Part shown: positions 49,455 through 57,685 of the stretch, piece by piece
Layout of the letters: every line of letters begins with the position of its first letter
Position numbering within the stretch: the first letter of the stretch is position 1
DNA from: Pseudomonadales bacterium
GTDB taxonomy: Bacteria > Pseudomonadota > Gammaproteobacteria > Pseudomonadales > Halieaceae
Assembly (NCBI GenBank): GCA_024234855.1
Contig: JACKNN010000002.1
Coordinates: 124,001 to 188,000 of the forward strand
Length of the DNA stretch: 64,000 nt
Direction: 5' to 3'
Translations under genes and position numbers: made by a program
Notes under the pieces: model-generated
Seen by the model: the letters and a program-made list of their open reading frames with translations, nothing else
What the model was told of the DNA's origin: nothing
The model's database searches: none

Positions 49455-51452
49455 TCAGGCGGTGCCGTCGTAGCGATCCAGGATCGGCTCCAGCACTTCC
49501 CTGAGTTCCTCCAGTTGGGTTTCGTAGTGGCGCCAGTACCCGATGCCTGACGTGTAAATCGGTTGGCGCACCTGCTCTGAACTGGCGGTGCGCACGGCGC
49601 GTTGCGTGGCGTGGTAATCCAGGCAGGCATCCTCCCAGGGCAACCCCAGGTGCTTGAGTATGCGTTCGACCTGGCGTGGCAGGTCCGCCACCACGTCCTC
49701 GTACTGCACATGGAGGACCTTGCCGGGCAACACCTGGTCCCAGTGATCCATCATGCGCTGATATTGCAGGTAGTATTCGCCGATGTCGGTCTGGTCGTAG
49801 CTGAAGGCCTGGCCGCGGGCGTAGAGCTGGCGCAGGTTTCCGGTGCAGGCATCCAGCGGATGACGCCGGGCGTCGATGATTTTCGCGTTGGGCAATATGG
49901 CGTGGATAAAGCCCACCAGCGGAAAGTTGTTCGGCATCTTGTCAATGAAGTGCGGGGTTCCCTCCACCCGGTGCATGCGGGCCATATCCAGGTAGTTCTG
50001 GCCCAGCCGGCTGAAGTGGCGGGGCTCCAGTTCGTTGAGTACTTCGGGGTAGCGCATGCCGTCTGCCCGGTTGCGGTTCAGCGATTTGGTCAGGCGGCCG
50101 ATGTAGGGCAGTTCGCTGGTGCCCTCGACCCGGCTGTGGCTGGCGATAATCTGCTCAACCAGGGTGGAGCCGGAGCGCGGCATTCCCAGGATGAAAATGG
50201 GGGAGGGGTCGGGGTTGCCGACGCCGGCGTGCGAGCGGAAAAAATCCGCAGCGAAAAACGCGATCAGGTCATCGTTCACGGTTTCCGTGAGCACGGGGTC
50301 GTAGCTCACCAGCAGGCGCTGCCTGGCATTACCCTGTTCGTAGTACTGCCAGGCGGTCGCGTAATCCCTGCGGTCTTCATACGCCCTGGCCAGGGCGAAC
50401 AGGAAATTGACGCGGGAGGTCTCGTTGACGGTATCGCTTTCGAGTCGCTGCCGCATCTCGGCTATTTCCGCGTCATCAAAGCGATAGGTCTTGAGGTTGG
50501 CCATACTGAACCAGGCCTCGCCGAATTCCGGCTCGATAGCGAGGCAGCGCCGGTAGGCCGCGATGCCCTCGGACTGCTGTCCGAGGGTTTTCAGCATATG
50601 ACCGAGGCCCAGCCAGGCACCGGGGTGCCTGGGGTCCAGCTCAAGGCAGCGGCGGTAGGCCGCCGCGGACTGCTCGGTGAGCGCCGCCGGCGCCAGGACC
50701 CCCGCCAGTCGATAGTGGGCTCGCGGGTTGTCCGGCTGCAGCTCGATCAGGGTTTTGTAGACGTCGATTGCGTCATCGGGGCGTTCGAGTTCTTTCAGTA
50801 CCCGGCCCAGTTCAAACAGGGCAGCTATGTGGTCAGGCGCCTCGGCGAGAGCCTGGCGCAACAGGTTTTCCGCCTCGTCCAGGTCGCCTGCGGCAGCGGC
50901 GATCAGGCCCAGCATACGCAGGGCATCAACGTTCCGCGGTTCCCGCTGCAGGACCTGGCGACACAAGCGTTCTGCCTCTTCGAGCCGGCCGGCGGCATGG
51001 TGCTCCGCCGCCTGTGCCATCATGCCCCGAACGGGAGACAGGGCGAAGCTGCGCTCAAAGGCGGCGTCCGCGTCCGCACCGCGGCCGACCTGCGCCAGCG
51101 CCCTGCCGAGCTGGAAATGGGCGGCTTCCTGCTTCGGGTCCAGGCGAGCCGCTTTTTCCAGCAGGGGTATGGCTTTTTCCGCCAGGCCCCGCTGCAGCAG
51201 CAAAGTGCCCAGGTCCTCATAGGGCTTGGCAAAGGTGGGGGTGAGGTCGATGACCCGCAGCAGGATTTCCTCGGCTTCGTCGAACTGCCCCCGGTCGCCC
51301 AGCGCGGCGCCGAGCAGGCCGAGGATGTTCACGTCTTCGGGGTAGCTGCCCAATGCCTGCCGGCAGCGCGCGATAGCTTCCTCGGCCCTGCGCTGCTGCA
51401 GAAGCCCGAGGATGTTATCGAAGACGCTTCGGGGGGCTCGCGCCTGCTGCAT
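49455..51452 (-). CDS. TPR-repeat sulfotransferase
   Basis: 665 residues. The first about 380 residues are tandem tetratricopeptide repeats of 34 residues (for example LGLLGAALGDRGQFDEAEEILLRVIDL, ALRMLGLIAAAAGDLDEAENLLRQAL). A sulfotransferase domain follows: the PAPS 5'-phosphosulfate loop FILGMPRSGSTLVEQII (near residue 430) and the RHPLDACTGNLRQLYA 3'-phosphate segment. It transfers sulfate from PAPS to a hydroxyl or tyrosyl group. TPRs suggest a protein partner or substrate. It is convergent to the GNAT-JmjC gene and may act on the hydroxylated product of the cluster. Confidence 0.88.
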   Translation of the reverse strand: MQQARAPRSVFDNILGLLQQRRAEEAIARCRQALGSYPEDVNILGLLGAALGDRGQFDEAEEILLRVIDLTPTFAKPYEDLGTLLLQRGLAEKAIPLLEKAARLDPKQEAAHFQLGRALAQVGRGADADAAFERSFALSPVRGMMAQAAEHHAAGRLEEAERLCRQVLQREPRNVDALRMLGLIAAAAGDLDEAENLLRQALAEAPDHIAALFELGRVLKELERPDDAIDVYKTLIELQPDNPRAHYRLAGVLAPAALTEQSAAAYRRCLELDPRHPGAWLGLGHMLKTLGQQSEGIAAYRRCLAIEPEFGEAWFSMANLKTYRFDDAEIAEMRQRLESDTVNETSRVNFLFALARAYEDRRDYATAWQYYEQGNARQRLLVSYDPVLTETVNDDLIAFFAADFFRSHAGVGNPDPSPIFILGMPRSGSTLVEQIIASHSRVEGTSELPYIGRLTKSLNRNRADGMRYPEVLNELEPRHFSRLGQNYLDMARMHRVEGTPHFIDKMPNNFPLVGFIHAILPNAKIIDARRHPLDACTGNLRQLYARGQAFSYDQTDIGEYYLQYQRMMDHWDQVLPGKVLHVQYEDVVADLPRQVERILKHLGLPWEDACLDYHATQRAVRTASSEQVRQPIYTSGIGYWRHYETQLEELREVLEPILDRYDGTA

Positions 51453-51595
51453 GGTGCCTCGCGGAAAGTGGCTGAGCGGCCATGGTAGTGGGAAAAGCGC
51501 GCAAGCTCCATACCGTTACCCGGGCGCCGTGTCCCCGGCGATATCGCGCCACCAATGGCAGGATTCAATCCCAAACCCGGGGACAGGCCCCCACC

Positions 51596-51609
51596 TTGAT
51601 CTCAATCAA
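51596..51609. promoter_or_regulatory. FNR/Anr box
   Basis: TTGAT-CTCA-ATCAA, a perfect match to the FNR consensus, 75 bp before the ubiU start. A -10-like TCAAAT/AAATAC lies about 30 bp downstream, so the box would be centred near -41.5, the class II activation position. It fits the oxygen-independent role of the operon. Confidence 0.8.
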
Positions 51610-51683
51610 TCATTTCCGGGCGTAATTGGGATCAAATACCGGGCACTCCCGAGCGGCGCTCTTATCAGACAATGCAGGCCACT

Positions 51684-52679
51684 ATGGAACTCGTATGCCC
51701 GGCAGGTAGTGCTGCCATGTTGCGCGCCGCGGTTGATGCAGGCGCTGACGCCGTCTATATCGGCCTCAAGGATGAGACCAACGCCCGCCACTTCGCCGGG
51801 CTGAACTTCAATGACCGGCAGGCAAATGAAAGCCTGCGCTACGCGCATGATCGCGGTGTCAGAGTGTTTATGGCCATCAATACCTATGCGCAGCCGGAAT
51901 CCATCCGGCGCTGGCACGATGCGGTAAATCTGTCCGCGGACCTGGGGGTCGATGCGATCATTGCCGCGGACATCGGGATTCTCGAATACGCGACCAACCG
52001 GTATCCCGCCATCAACCTGCACCTGTCCGTGCAGGGTTCGGCCACCAGCAGCAAGGCGCTGGAGTTCTATGCCAATGAATTCGGTATCAAGCGGGCTGTA
52101 CTGCCGCGAGTGCTGTCATTGCCGCAGGTCAGGCAACTGGCGGCCAACAGCCCGGTCGACCTGGAGGTGTTCGGTTTTGGCAGCCTCTGCATAATGGCTG
52201 AAGGACGGTGTTTTCTTTCTTCCTACGTCACCGGGGAATCGCCCAACACTTTCGGCGCGTGTTCCCCGGCCAGCGCGGTGCGCTGGGAGGAAACGGCTGA
52301 CGGCCGCGACTCCTATCTCAATGGCGTCCTCATAGACAGCTTCAAAGCTGATGAGAAAGCGGGCTATCCGACGTTGTGCAAGGGGCGCTTTCGCGCCAAT
52401 GGCAACCAGTTCCACGTGCTTGAAGAACCCACCAGCCTGAACACCCTGCAGATTATTCCGGAGTTGGACAAGGCGGGCATAGTGGCGGTGAAGATCGAGG
52501 GGCGCCAGCGCAGTCCGGCGTATGCCGCCCGGGTCGTCAAGGTGTGGCGCGAAGCCCTGGATGACTACCGCAAAATGCAATCTGGCTTTACCGTCAAGCG
52601 TGAGTGGATGGAGGCGCTGGGAAGCGTCTCCGAGGGCGCCCAAACCACGCTGGGCGCCTACTCCAAGCCCTGGCAGTAG
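51684..52679 (+). CDS. ubiU: UbiU, oxygen-independent ubiquinone hydroxylation protein
   Basis: 331 residues from ATG 51684; this gives MELVCPAGS, as in E. coli UbiU. The [4Fe-4S] ligands fall at C169, C176, C193 and C232, exactly the E. coli numbers, in GSLCIMAEGRC, FGACSPA and PTLCKG. U32 peptidase fold without protease role. With UbiV it hydroxylates the ubiquinone ring in anaerobiosis using prephenate as oxygen donor. The operon order U-V-T and the FNR box upstream support this. An ATG at 51672 is less likely. Confidence 0.95.
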   Translation: MELVCPAGSAAMLRAAVDAGADAVYIGLKDETNARHFAGLNFNDRQANESLRYAHDRGVRVFMAINTYAQPESIRRWHDAVNLSADLGVDAIIAADIGILEYATNRYPAINLHLSVQGSATSSKALEFYANEFGIKRAVLPRVLSLPQVRQLAANSPVDLEVFGFGSLCIMAEGRCFLSSYVTGESPNTFGACSPASAVRWEETADGRDSYLNGVLIDSFKADEKAGYPTLCKGRFRANGNQFHVLEEPTSLNTLQIIPELDKAGIVAVKIEGRQRSPAYAARVVKVWREALDDYRKMQSGFTVKREWMEALGSVSEGAQTTLGAYSKPWQ

Positions 52680-52717
52680 CCGGGGATCGCCGAGCAAGAA
52701 CCGCGAGGAAAAGACCG

Positions 52718-53620
52718 TTGAAAATATCAGTGGGCCCCGTGCTCTACTTCTGGCCCGAACAACAGCTGCGGGACTTCTACCGGCAGTTGGAATCGCTGCC
52801 GGTGGATATAGTCTATCTGGGCGAGACTGTCTGCCCCAAACGCCGTGAAATCCTTCCGGATCAGTGGCTGGACATTGCACGGCAGATTGCCGGTAGCGGC
52901 AAGGAGGCGGTGTTATCAACTCTGACGCTGCTCGAGTGCCGCGCCGACCTGGCGCAGGTGAAAAAAATGGTGGATAACGGTGAATTCCTGGTGGAAGCCA
53001 ATGATATGGCCGGGGTGCAGCTGTTGATCGACAACAAGTTACCTGTGATCACCGGCCCCGCAGTCAATATCTACAACCAGGTTACCCTGCGTCTGCTCCA
53101 CCGCAAGGGGCTCAAGCGCTGGGTGATGCCGGTGGAATTGGGCCGGGAGGCACTGGCCGGTATTTTGCGCCATGCCGATCTGGGGGAGATGATCGAAACC
53201 GAGGTATTTGCCTGCGGCAAGATTCCGCTGGCGTATTCAGCCCGCTGCTATACGGCCAGGACGTACAACCTGCCCAAGGACAATTGCCAGCTCAAATGTA
53301 TCGATCACCCGGGTGGGATCCTCATGGAGAACCAGCAGGATAAGAAGCTGTTCGTTCTCAACGGCATCCAGACCCTCTCCGGTTACGACTACAACCTCAT
53401 GCCCGAGGTGGCCGACATGGAGGCAATCGGGGTTGATATCGTGCGTATCAGCCCGGAACCCGGTGACATTGGCGCACAGGTCGAGGCCATGCGGGGCGCC
53501 ATCGATGGCCGTCCACCCGCCGGCGGTGGCATTCTGGCGAGCGACAAGTGTGACGGGTACTGGTTTGGGCGGCCGGGCATGGAAAGCGGTGGCAGCCAAC
53601 GCGGGGTGACGCCATGCTAG
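52718..53620 (+). CDS. ubiV: UbiV, partner of UbiU
   Basis: 300 residues from TTG 52718 (GAGGAAAAG upstream), giving MKISVGPVLYFWP. Cysteines C39, C177, C190 and C194 match the E. coli UbiV [4Fe-4S] set (C39, C180, C193, C197) in spacing. U32 family fold. Forms a heterodimer with UbiU for oxygen-independent hydroxylation in coenzyme Q synthesis. It overlaps ubiT by 7 bp. An upstream in-frame start overlapping ubiU is not supported by similarity. Confidence 0.93.
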   Translation: MKISVGPVLYFWPEQQLRDFYRQLESLPVDIVYLGETVCPKRREILPDQWLDIARQIAGSGKEAVLSTLTLLECRADLAQVKKMVDNGEFLVEANDMAGVQLLIDNKLPVITGPAVNIYNQVTLRLLHRKGLKRWVMPVELGREALAGILRHADLGEMIETEVFACGKIPLAYSARCYTARTYNLPKDNCQLKCIDHPGGILMENQQDKKLFVLNGIQTLSGYDYNLMPEVADMEAIGVDIVRISPEPGDIGAQVEAMRGAIDGRPPAGGGILASDKCDGYWFGRPGMESGGSQRGVTPC

Positions 53621-54132
53621 GACCATTGCCCTCGACCGTTACGCTGGCGTCGAAGATCAAACCGGTCGCCCTGCAGGGGATTGCGCTGGTGCCGTTCCCG
53701 CTGCAGAAATTTGTTGCCGACAAGCTGCTGAACCCGTTGCTGGATGACACTATCAGCGACGGTGACCTGGACCTGCTTGAAAACCGGGTGCTGGCATTGT
53801 CCGTTTTCGAAACCGGGCAGAGTTGGCATTTCAGCCTTATCAACCACCGACTGGAACTGGTCAGGCCGGGCCGGCCGGCCGATGTTCGCATCAGTGGTAC
53901 GATCGAGGCTTTCCTGCTGATATCCAACCACCTGGAGGATCCCGATACCCTGTTTTTCCAACGTGAACTGAATATTGAGGGTGACACTGAGCTCGGCTTG
54001 ACCATCAAGAATTGCCTGCACAACGTCGATACCGGCCGCCTGCCGAAACCAGTTGAGCAACTGCTGCACCTGGCCGGCGGCATTGCCAGCACGATCTATA
54101 AGGGCGCGGCCAACGGCGAACGCGATTTTTGA
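53614..54132 (+). CDS. ubiT: UbiT, SCP2-domain ubiquinone accessory protein
   Basis: 172 residues. SCP2 lipid-carrier pattern (FEISLINHRLELVRPGRPADVRISGT-type stretch, LFFQRELNIEGDTELGLTIKNCLHNVD, LPKPVEQLLHLAGG). UbiT binds polyprenyl-phenol intermediates and is required for anaerobic coenzyme Q synthesis. It is the third gene of the FNR-box operon and ends 21 bp before the truncated U32 gene. Confidence 0.92.
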   Translation: MLGPLPSTVTLASKIKPVALQGIALVPFPLQKFVADKLLNPLLDDTISDGDLDLLENRVLALSVFETGQSWHFSLINHRLELVRPGRPADVRISGTIEAFLLISNHLEDPDTLFFQRELNIEGDTELGLTIKNCLHNVDTGRLPKPVEQLLHLAGGIASTIYKGAANGERDF

Positions 54133-54153
54133 GTCGGCGACCTGCCCGGGATC

Positions 54154-54822
54154 GTGCAGAAGTGCACGGCGTCCGACATCAGGACCTGCCTGACGATCAA
54201 CACGGTGCTGTGTGACCACGATATCGCCCTGATGCGACGAATCGTGGACGCAGCGAAGGCCTGCGGGGTGTCGGCGCTCATCGCCTCGGATCATGCGGTG
54301 ATGGCCTACGCGAGACAGGTCGCCCTACCGGTACATGTTTCAACCCAGGCAAATGTCAGCAATATCGACACGGTGGAATTTTACGCCGCTTTCGCCGATG
54401 CGGTGGTGTTGTCGCGTGAGCTCAGCCTGCGGCAGGTGGCAAGTACAGTGAATGAAATAGGCCGACGGCAGATCACGGGGCCGTCGGGTCGGCTGGTGAA
54501 AATAGAGGTGTTCGCACACGGCGCGCTGTGCATGGCGATTTCCGGCAAATGTTATCTGAGCCTGCACTCACACAATTCCTCGGCCAACCGGGGCGCCTGC
54601 ATCCAGAACTGCAGAAAGCAATACGTTGTCACCGACAAGGAGAACGGGGCTGAACTCGAGATAGACAACGAATACATCGTGAGCGCGAAAGATTTGTGCA
54701 CCATCGGCTTTCTCGACAGGATTGTAGCCGCCGGTGTCGGTATTCTGAAAATCGAGTCTAGTGCCCGGCCTCCGGCCTGGCCAGTTGCTTTTGCTGCCGC
54801 AGCATGGTCCAGCCGGCAATGA
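54154..54822 (+). pseudogene. U32 peptidase-family gene truncated at both ends
   Basis: 222 codons from GTG 54154. Codons about 9-204 follow the internal part of a U32 family whose intact members are about 415 residues (LTINTVLCDHDIALM, STQANVSN, VVLSRELSL, EVFAHGALCMAISGKCYLS, ANRGACIQNCRKQY, YIVSAKDLCTIGFLD). The N-terminal APAGS region and about 70 residues are missing, and homology ends at LKIES, after which the frame runs antisense into potC. The cluster cysteines remain. Best read as a deletion remnant, not a working gene, though a short product could be made. Intact relatives include RlhA-type and related hydroxylases. Confidence 0.75.
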
Positions 54823-55582
54823 CCACCCCTACCGTGACGATACCGATGATAATCGTCGCCAGCGCGTTGATCTCCGGCGTCACCCCCAGTTTCACCTTGG
54901 AGAAAATCACCATGGGCAGGGTGCTGGCCCCCGCGCCGGCGGTGAAGCTGGAAATCACCAGGTCGTCCAGTGACAGGGTGAAGGCCAGCAACCAGCCCGC
55001 GGCCATGGCCGGCAAAATCAGCGGCAGGGTGATATCGAGGGTGACGGCGAAGGGGCGGCCGCCTAGGTCCATCGCCGCCTCCTCCAGGGCGTGGTCCATA
55101 GAGGCCAGGCGCGACTGCACGATTACCGCGACATAGGCCATGGAAAACGTGATATGGGCGATGGTAATGGTGTTGGCGCCGCGGGCGCCAGGCCAGCCGA
55201 TCAATTCCTGCAGGCTCACGAACAACAGCAATAGCGACAGGCCGGTGATCACTTCCGGCATAACCAGCGGCGCCGCAATCATCCCGGTGAACAGGGTGCG
55301 GCCGCGGTAGCGCCCCATGCGGTTCAGTCCCAGCGCGGCCAGGGTGCCCAGCAGCGTGGCCGCGGTGGCACTGACCAGGGCGATCTCCAGGCTCAGCATG
55401 GCGGCGTCGAGAATCTGGGAATTGTCGAGCAGGGCGCTGTACCAGCGAGTCGAGAAGCCGCCCCACACGGTGGCCAGACGGGCGTTGTTGAAGGAGTACA
55501 CCATCAGCACGATGATCGGCAGGTACAGGAAGGCGTAACCGAAACCCAGCAATGAGTACAGCAACGTGGATGAACGCCTCAT
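54758..55582 (-). CDS. potC: Polyamine-type ABC transporter permease (PotC-like)
   Basis: 274 residues, six hydrophobic helices. The permease EAA-type loop reads EEAAMDLGGRPFAVTLDITLPLILPAM. N-terminal LLYSLLGFGYAFLYLPIIVLMVYSFN is the PotC pattern. It forms the channel with PotB. It is the last gene of the operon and overlaps potB by 4 bp. The 3' end abuts the U32 remnant on the other strand. Confidence 0.9.
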   Translation of the reverse strand: MRRSSTLLYSLLGFGYAFLYLPIIVLMVYSFNNARLATVWGGFSTRWYSALLDNSQILDAAMLSLEIALVSATAATLLGTLAALGLNRMGRYRGRTLFTGMIAAPLVMPEVITGLSLLLLFVSLQELIGWPGARGANTITIAHITFSMAYVAVIVQSRLASMDHALEEAAMDLGGRPFAVTLDITLPLILPAMAAGWLLAFTLSLDDLVISSFTAGAGASTLPMVIFSKVKLGVTPEINALATIIIGIVTVGVVIAGWTMLRQQKQLARPEAGH

Positions 55583-56484
55583 GTATCCGGCTCCTGCTGC
55601 AGGCGCTGGAACAACATGATGGGCAGCACCAGGATCAACAGCAGCACTACCGCCACCGCCGACGCCAGCGGCCAGTCGCGGTTGACGAAAAATTCATCGT
55701 ACAGGGTGCGGCCTATCATCAGCGAGTCGAGCCCGCCCAGCAGGGCGGGAATGACATATTCACCCAGCGCCGGAATGAATACCAGCAGGCAGCCGGCGAT
55801 GATACCGGGCAGGGCCAGTGGCAGCGTGATATCGCGAAACACCTGCCGCGGCCTGGCGCCGAGGTCGGCGGCGGCCTCATGCAGGTCCAGGTCGAGCTTT
55901 TCCAGGGTGGCGTACAGCGGCAGGATCATAAACGGCACATAGGTATAGACGATGCCGAGGTATACCGCCCCGTCCGTGTAAAGCATTTGCAGGGGTTCGT
56001 CTATTAATCCCAGGGACATCAGCAGGTGGTTGATCAGCCCCTGCTTGCCCAGCATCACCATCCAGGCGTAGACGCGCAGCAGGAAGGAGGTCCAGAAGGG
56101 CAGGATTACCAGCAGTAGCAGCAGGTTGCGCCAGGGGTAGGGCGTCAGCGCGATGGCGTAGGCCATGGGGAAACCCAGCAGCAGGCACAGCAGCGTGGCG
56201 ATCAGCGCGATCTTGATCGATTTGAGGTAGCTCACCAGGTAAAGCTTGTCTTCCAGCAGGAAGCGGTAGTTGTCGAAGGTGGCCAGCACCCTGTCGGTGG
56301 CACCGCCGGACCAGTCGAAGAAATCGCTGAACGGCGGTTGCGCCACCAGTGGGTCGGCGAAACTTATCTTCAGCACAATGGCGAAGGGGATGAGGAAAAA
56401 GAACAGCAACCACAGGTAAGGAGTGGCGATGACAAAACCGCGCCACAGGCGGTCGCGTCTGCCCGGATTCACCACCATGGTCAC
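55579..56484 (-). CDS. potB: Polyamine-type ABC transporter permease (PotB-like)
   Basis: 301 residues, six helices, EAA-loop HEAAADLGARPRQVFRDITLPLALPG. N-terminal PYLWLLFFFLIPFAIVLKISF matches PotB/PotH. Pairs with PotC; potA starts 16 bp upstream. Inner membrane import of spermidine, putrescine or a related amine. Confidence 0.9.
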   Translation of the reverse strand: MTMVVNPGRRDRLWRGFVIATPYLWLLFFFLIPFAIVLKISFADPLVAQPPFSDFFDWSGGATDRVLATFDNYRFLLEDKLYLVSYLKSIKIALIATLLCLLLGFPMAYAIALTPYPWRNLLLLLVILPFWTSFLLRVYAWMVMLGKQGLINHLLMSLGLIDEPLQMLYTDGAVYLGIVYTYVPFMILPLYATLEKLDLDLHEAAADLGARPRQVFRDITLPLALPGIIAGCLLVFIPALGEYVIPALLGGLDSLMIGRTLYDEFFVNRDWPLASAVAVVLLLILVLPIMLFQRLQQEPDT

Positions 56485-56500
56485 AGCGCGGCTGGCCTCA

Positions 56501-57667
56501 TCATTGGGTCAGTACCACGCTGCAGTCGGAATTCCAGCTCAGGAACACCTCGTCATCCCATTCCAGCAACAGCTGGGCCGAGCGCTGGTAGTTCTGGGCG
56601 CTCACCTGGATAATCCGGCCGTTCTGCGAGCGCACCCGGTACAGCGATCGATTGCCGTAATAGGCGAGGTCTTCCACCACGCCCCGGGTAACGGTTAACC
56701 CGTCCCGGGTCGGTGCCTGCGTGCTAATCAGCAGTTTCTCGGGACGCACCCCGATCACACAGCGCGTGCCCGGCGCCAGGTCCTGCTCGTGCCGGGTGCG
56801 AATCTCGGTGCCGCTGTCATCTAGCCTGACGGTCAGGGACAGCGCGTCGCTGGCCACCACGGTGGCGTCGAAGGTATTAATCTGGCCAAAAAAATTGGCG
56901 ATGAAGCGGTTTTGCGGAAACTCGTAGATTTCGCTGGGTGTACCGATCTGGACGAATTTCCCCGCATCCATTACCGCGATGCGGGTGGCGAGGGTCATGG
57001 CCTCCTCCTGGTCGTGGGTAACCACGACGAAGGTAATGCCCAGGGTGTCCTGCAAGTTCATCAACTCGAACTGGGTTTGCTCCCGCAGCTTCTTGTCGAG
57101 GGCGGCCAGGGGTTCGTCCAGCAGCAGCACTTTCGGGCGTTTTATCAGCGCCCTGGCCAATGCCACCCGCTGGCGCTGGCCGCCGCTGAGCTGGTCGGGT
57201 TTCCGTTTGGCCAGTTCCGGCAGCTGCACCAGTTGCAGCATCTCCTCTACCCGGCTGGCGATTTCAGTACGGGGTAACTTTTCCTTCTTCAGCCCGTAGC
57301 CGATGTTCTGCTCCACCGTCATATGGGGGAACACGGCGTAGGACTGGAACATCATGTTGACCGGGCGTTCATAGGGCGGCGACAGGGTAATATCCACCCC
57401 GTCGATCAGAATGCGACCGGTGGAGGGCTTCTCAAACCCCGCGAGCATGCGCAGCAGCGTGGACTTTCCGCAGCCCGAACCTCCCAGGATGGTAAACAGC
57501 TCGCCCCGGTAGATTTTCAGGCTGATGTCGTCTACCGCTGCGAAGTCGTCGAAGTGCTTGCTCAATGATTGCAGTTCAATAAACGGCTTTTGCGCGGGAT
57601 CTTGCCACGGCGTGCCGCTGCAGGCGCCACCCTGGCCGGGACTTTTCGCCGGTTCTACATCTGTCAT
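56501..57667 (-). CDS. potA: Polyamine-type ABC transporter ATPase (PotA-like)
   Basis: 388 residues. Walker A GGSGCGKST (62-70), signature LSGGQRQRVALARAL, Walker B VLLLDEPLAALD, H-loop VVTHDQEEAM, and a C-terminal TOBE regulatory domain (CVIGVRPEKLLIS onward). It drives uptake through PotB/PotC. An N-terminal extension of about 28 residues (Gly/Ser/Pro-rich) precedes the domain and is unusual. It follows the binding protein gene by 18 bp. Confidence 0.92.
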   Translation of the reverse strand: MTDVEPAKSPGQGGACSGTPWQDPAQKPFIELQSLSKHFDDFAAVDDISLKIYRGELFTILGGSGCGKSTLLRMLAGFEKPSTGRILIDGVDITLSPPYERPVNMMFQSYAVFPHMTVEQNIGYGLKKEKLPRTEIASRVEEMLQLVQLPELAKRKPDQLSGGQRQRVALARALIKRPKVLLLDEPLAALDKKLREQTQFELMNLQDTLGITFVVVTHDQEEAMTLATRIAVMDAGKFVQIGTPSEIYEFPQNRFIANFFGQINTFDATVVASDALSLTVRLDDSGTEIRTRHEQDLAPGTRCVIGVRPEKLLISTQAPTRDGLTVTRGVVEDLAYYGNRSLYRVRSQNGRIIQVSAQNYQRSAQLLLEWDDEVFLSWNSDCSVVLTQ

Positions 57668-57685
57668 GAGCAGTTCCTTGTCATG

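Noticed and set aside
49602..51488. 628-codon open frame antisense to the TPR-sulfotransferase
   Set aside because: Shadow of the TPR gene, Val/Gly/Gln-rich with no family pattern.
51684..53620. Collagenase-type U32 proteases
   Set aside because: Cluster cysteines, order with UbiT and the close match to E. coli UbiU/UbiV identify ubiquinone proteins.
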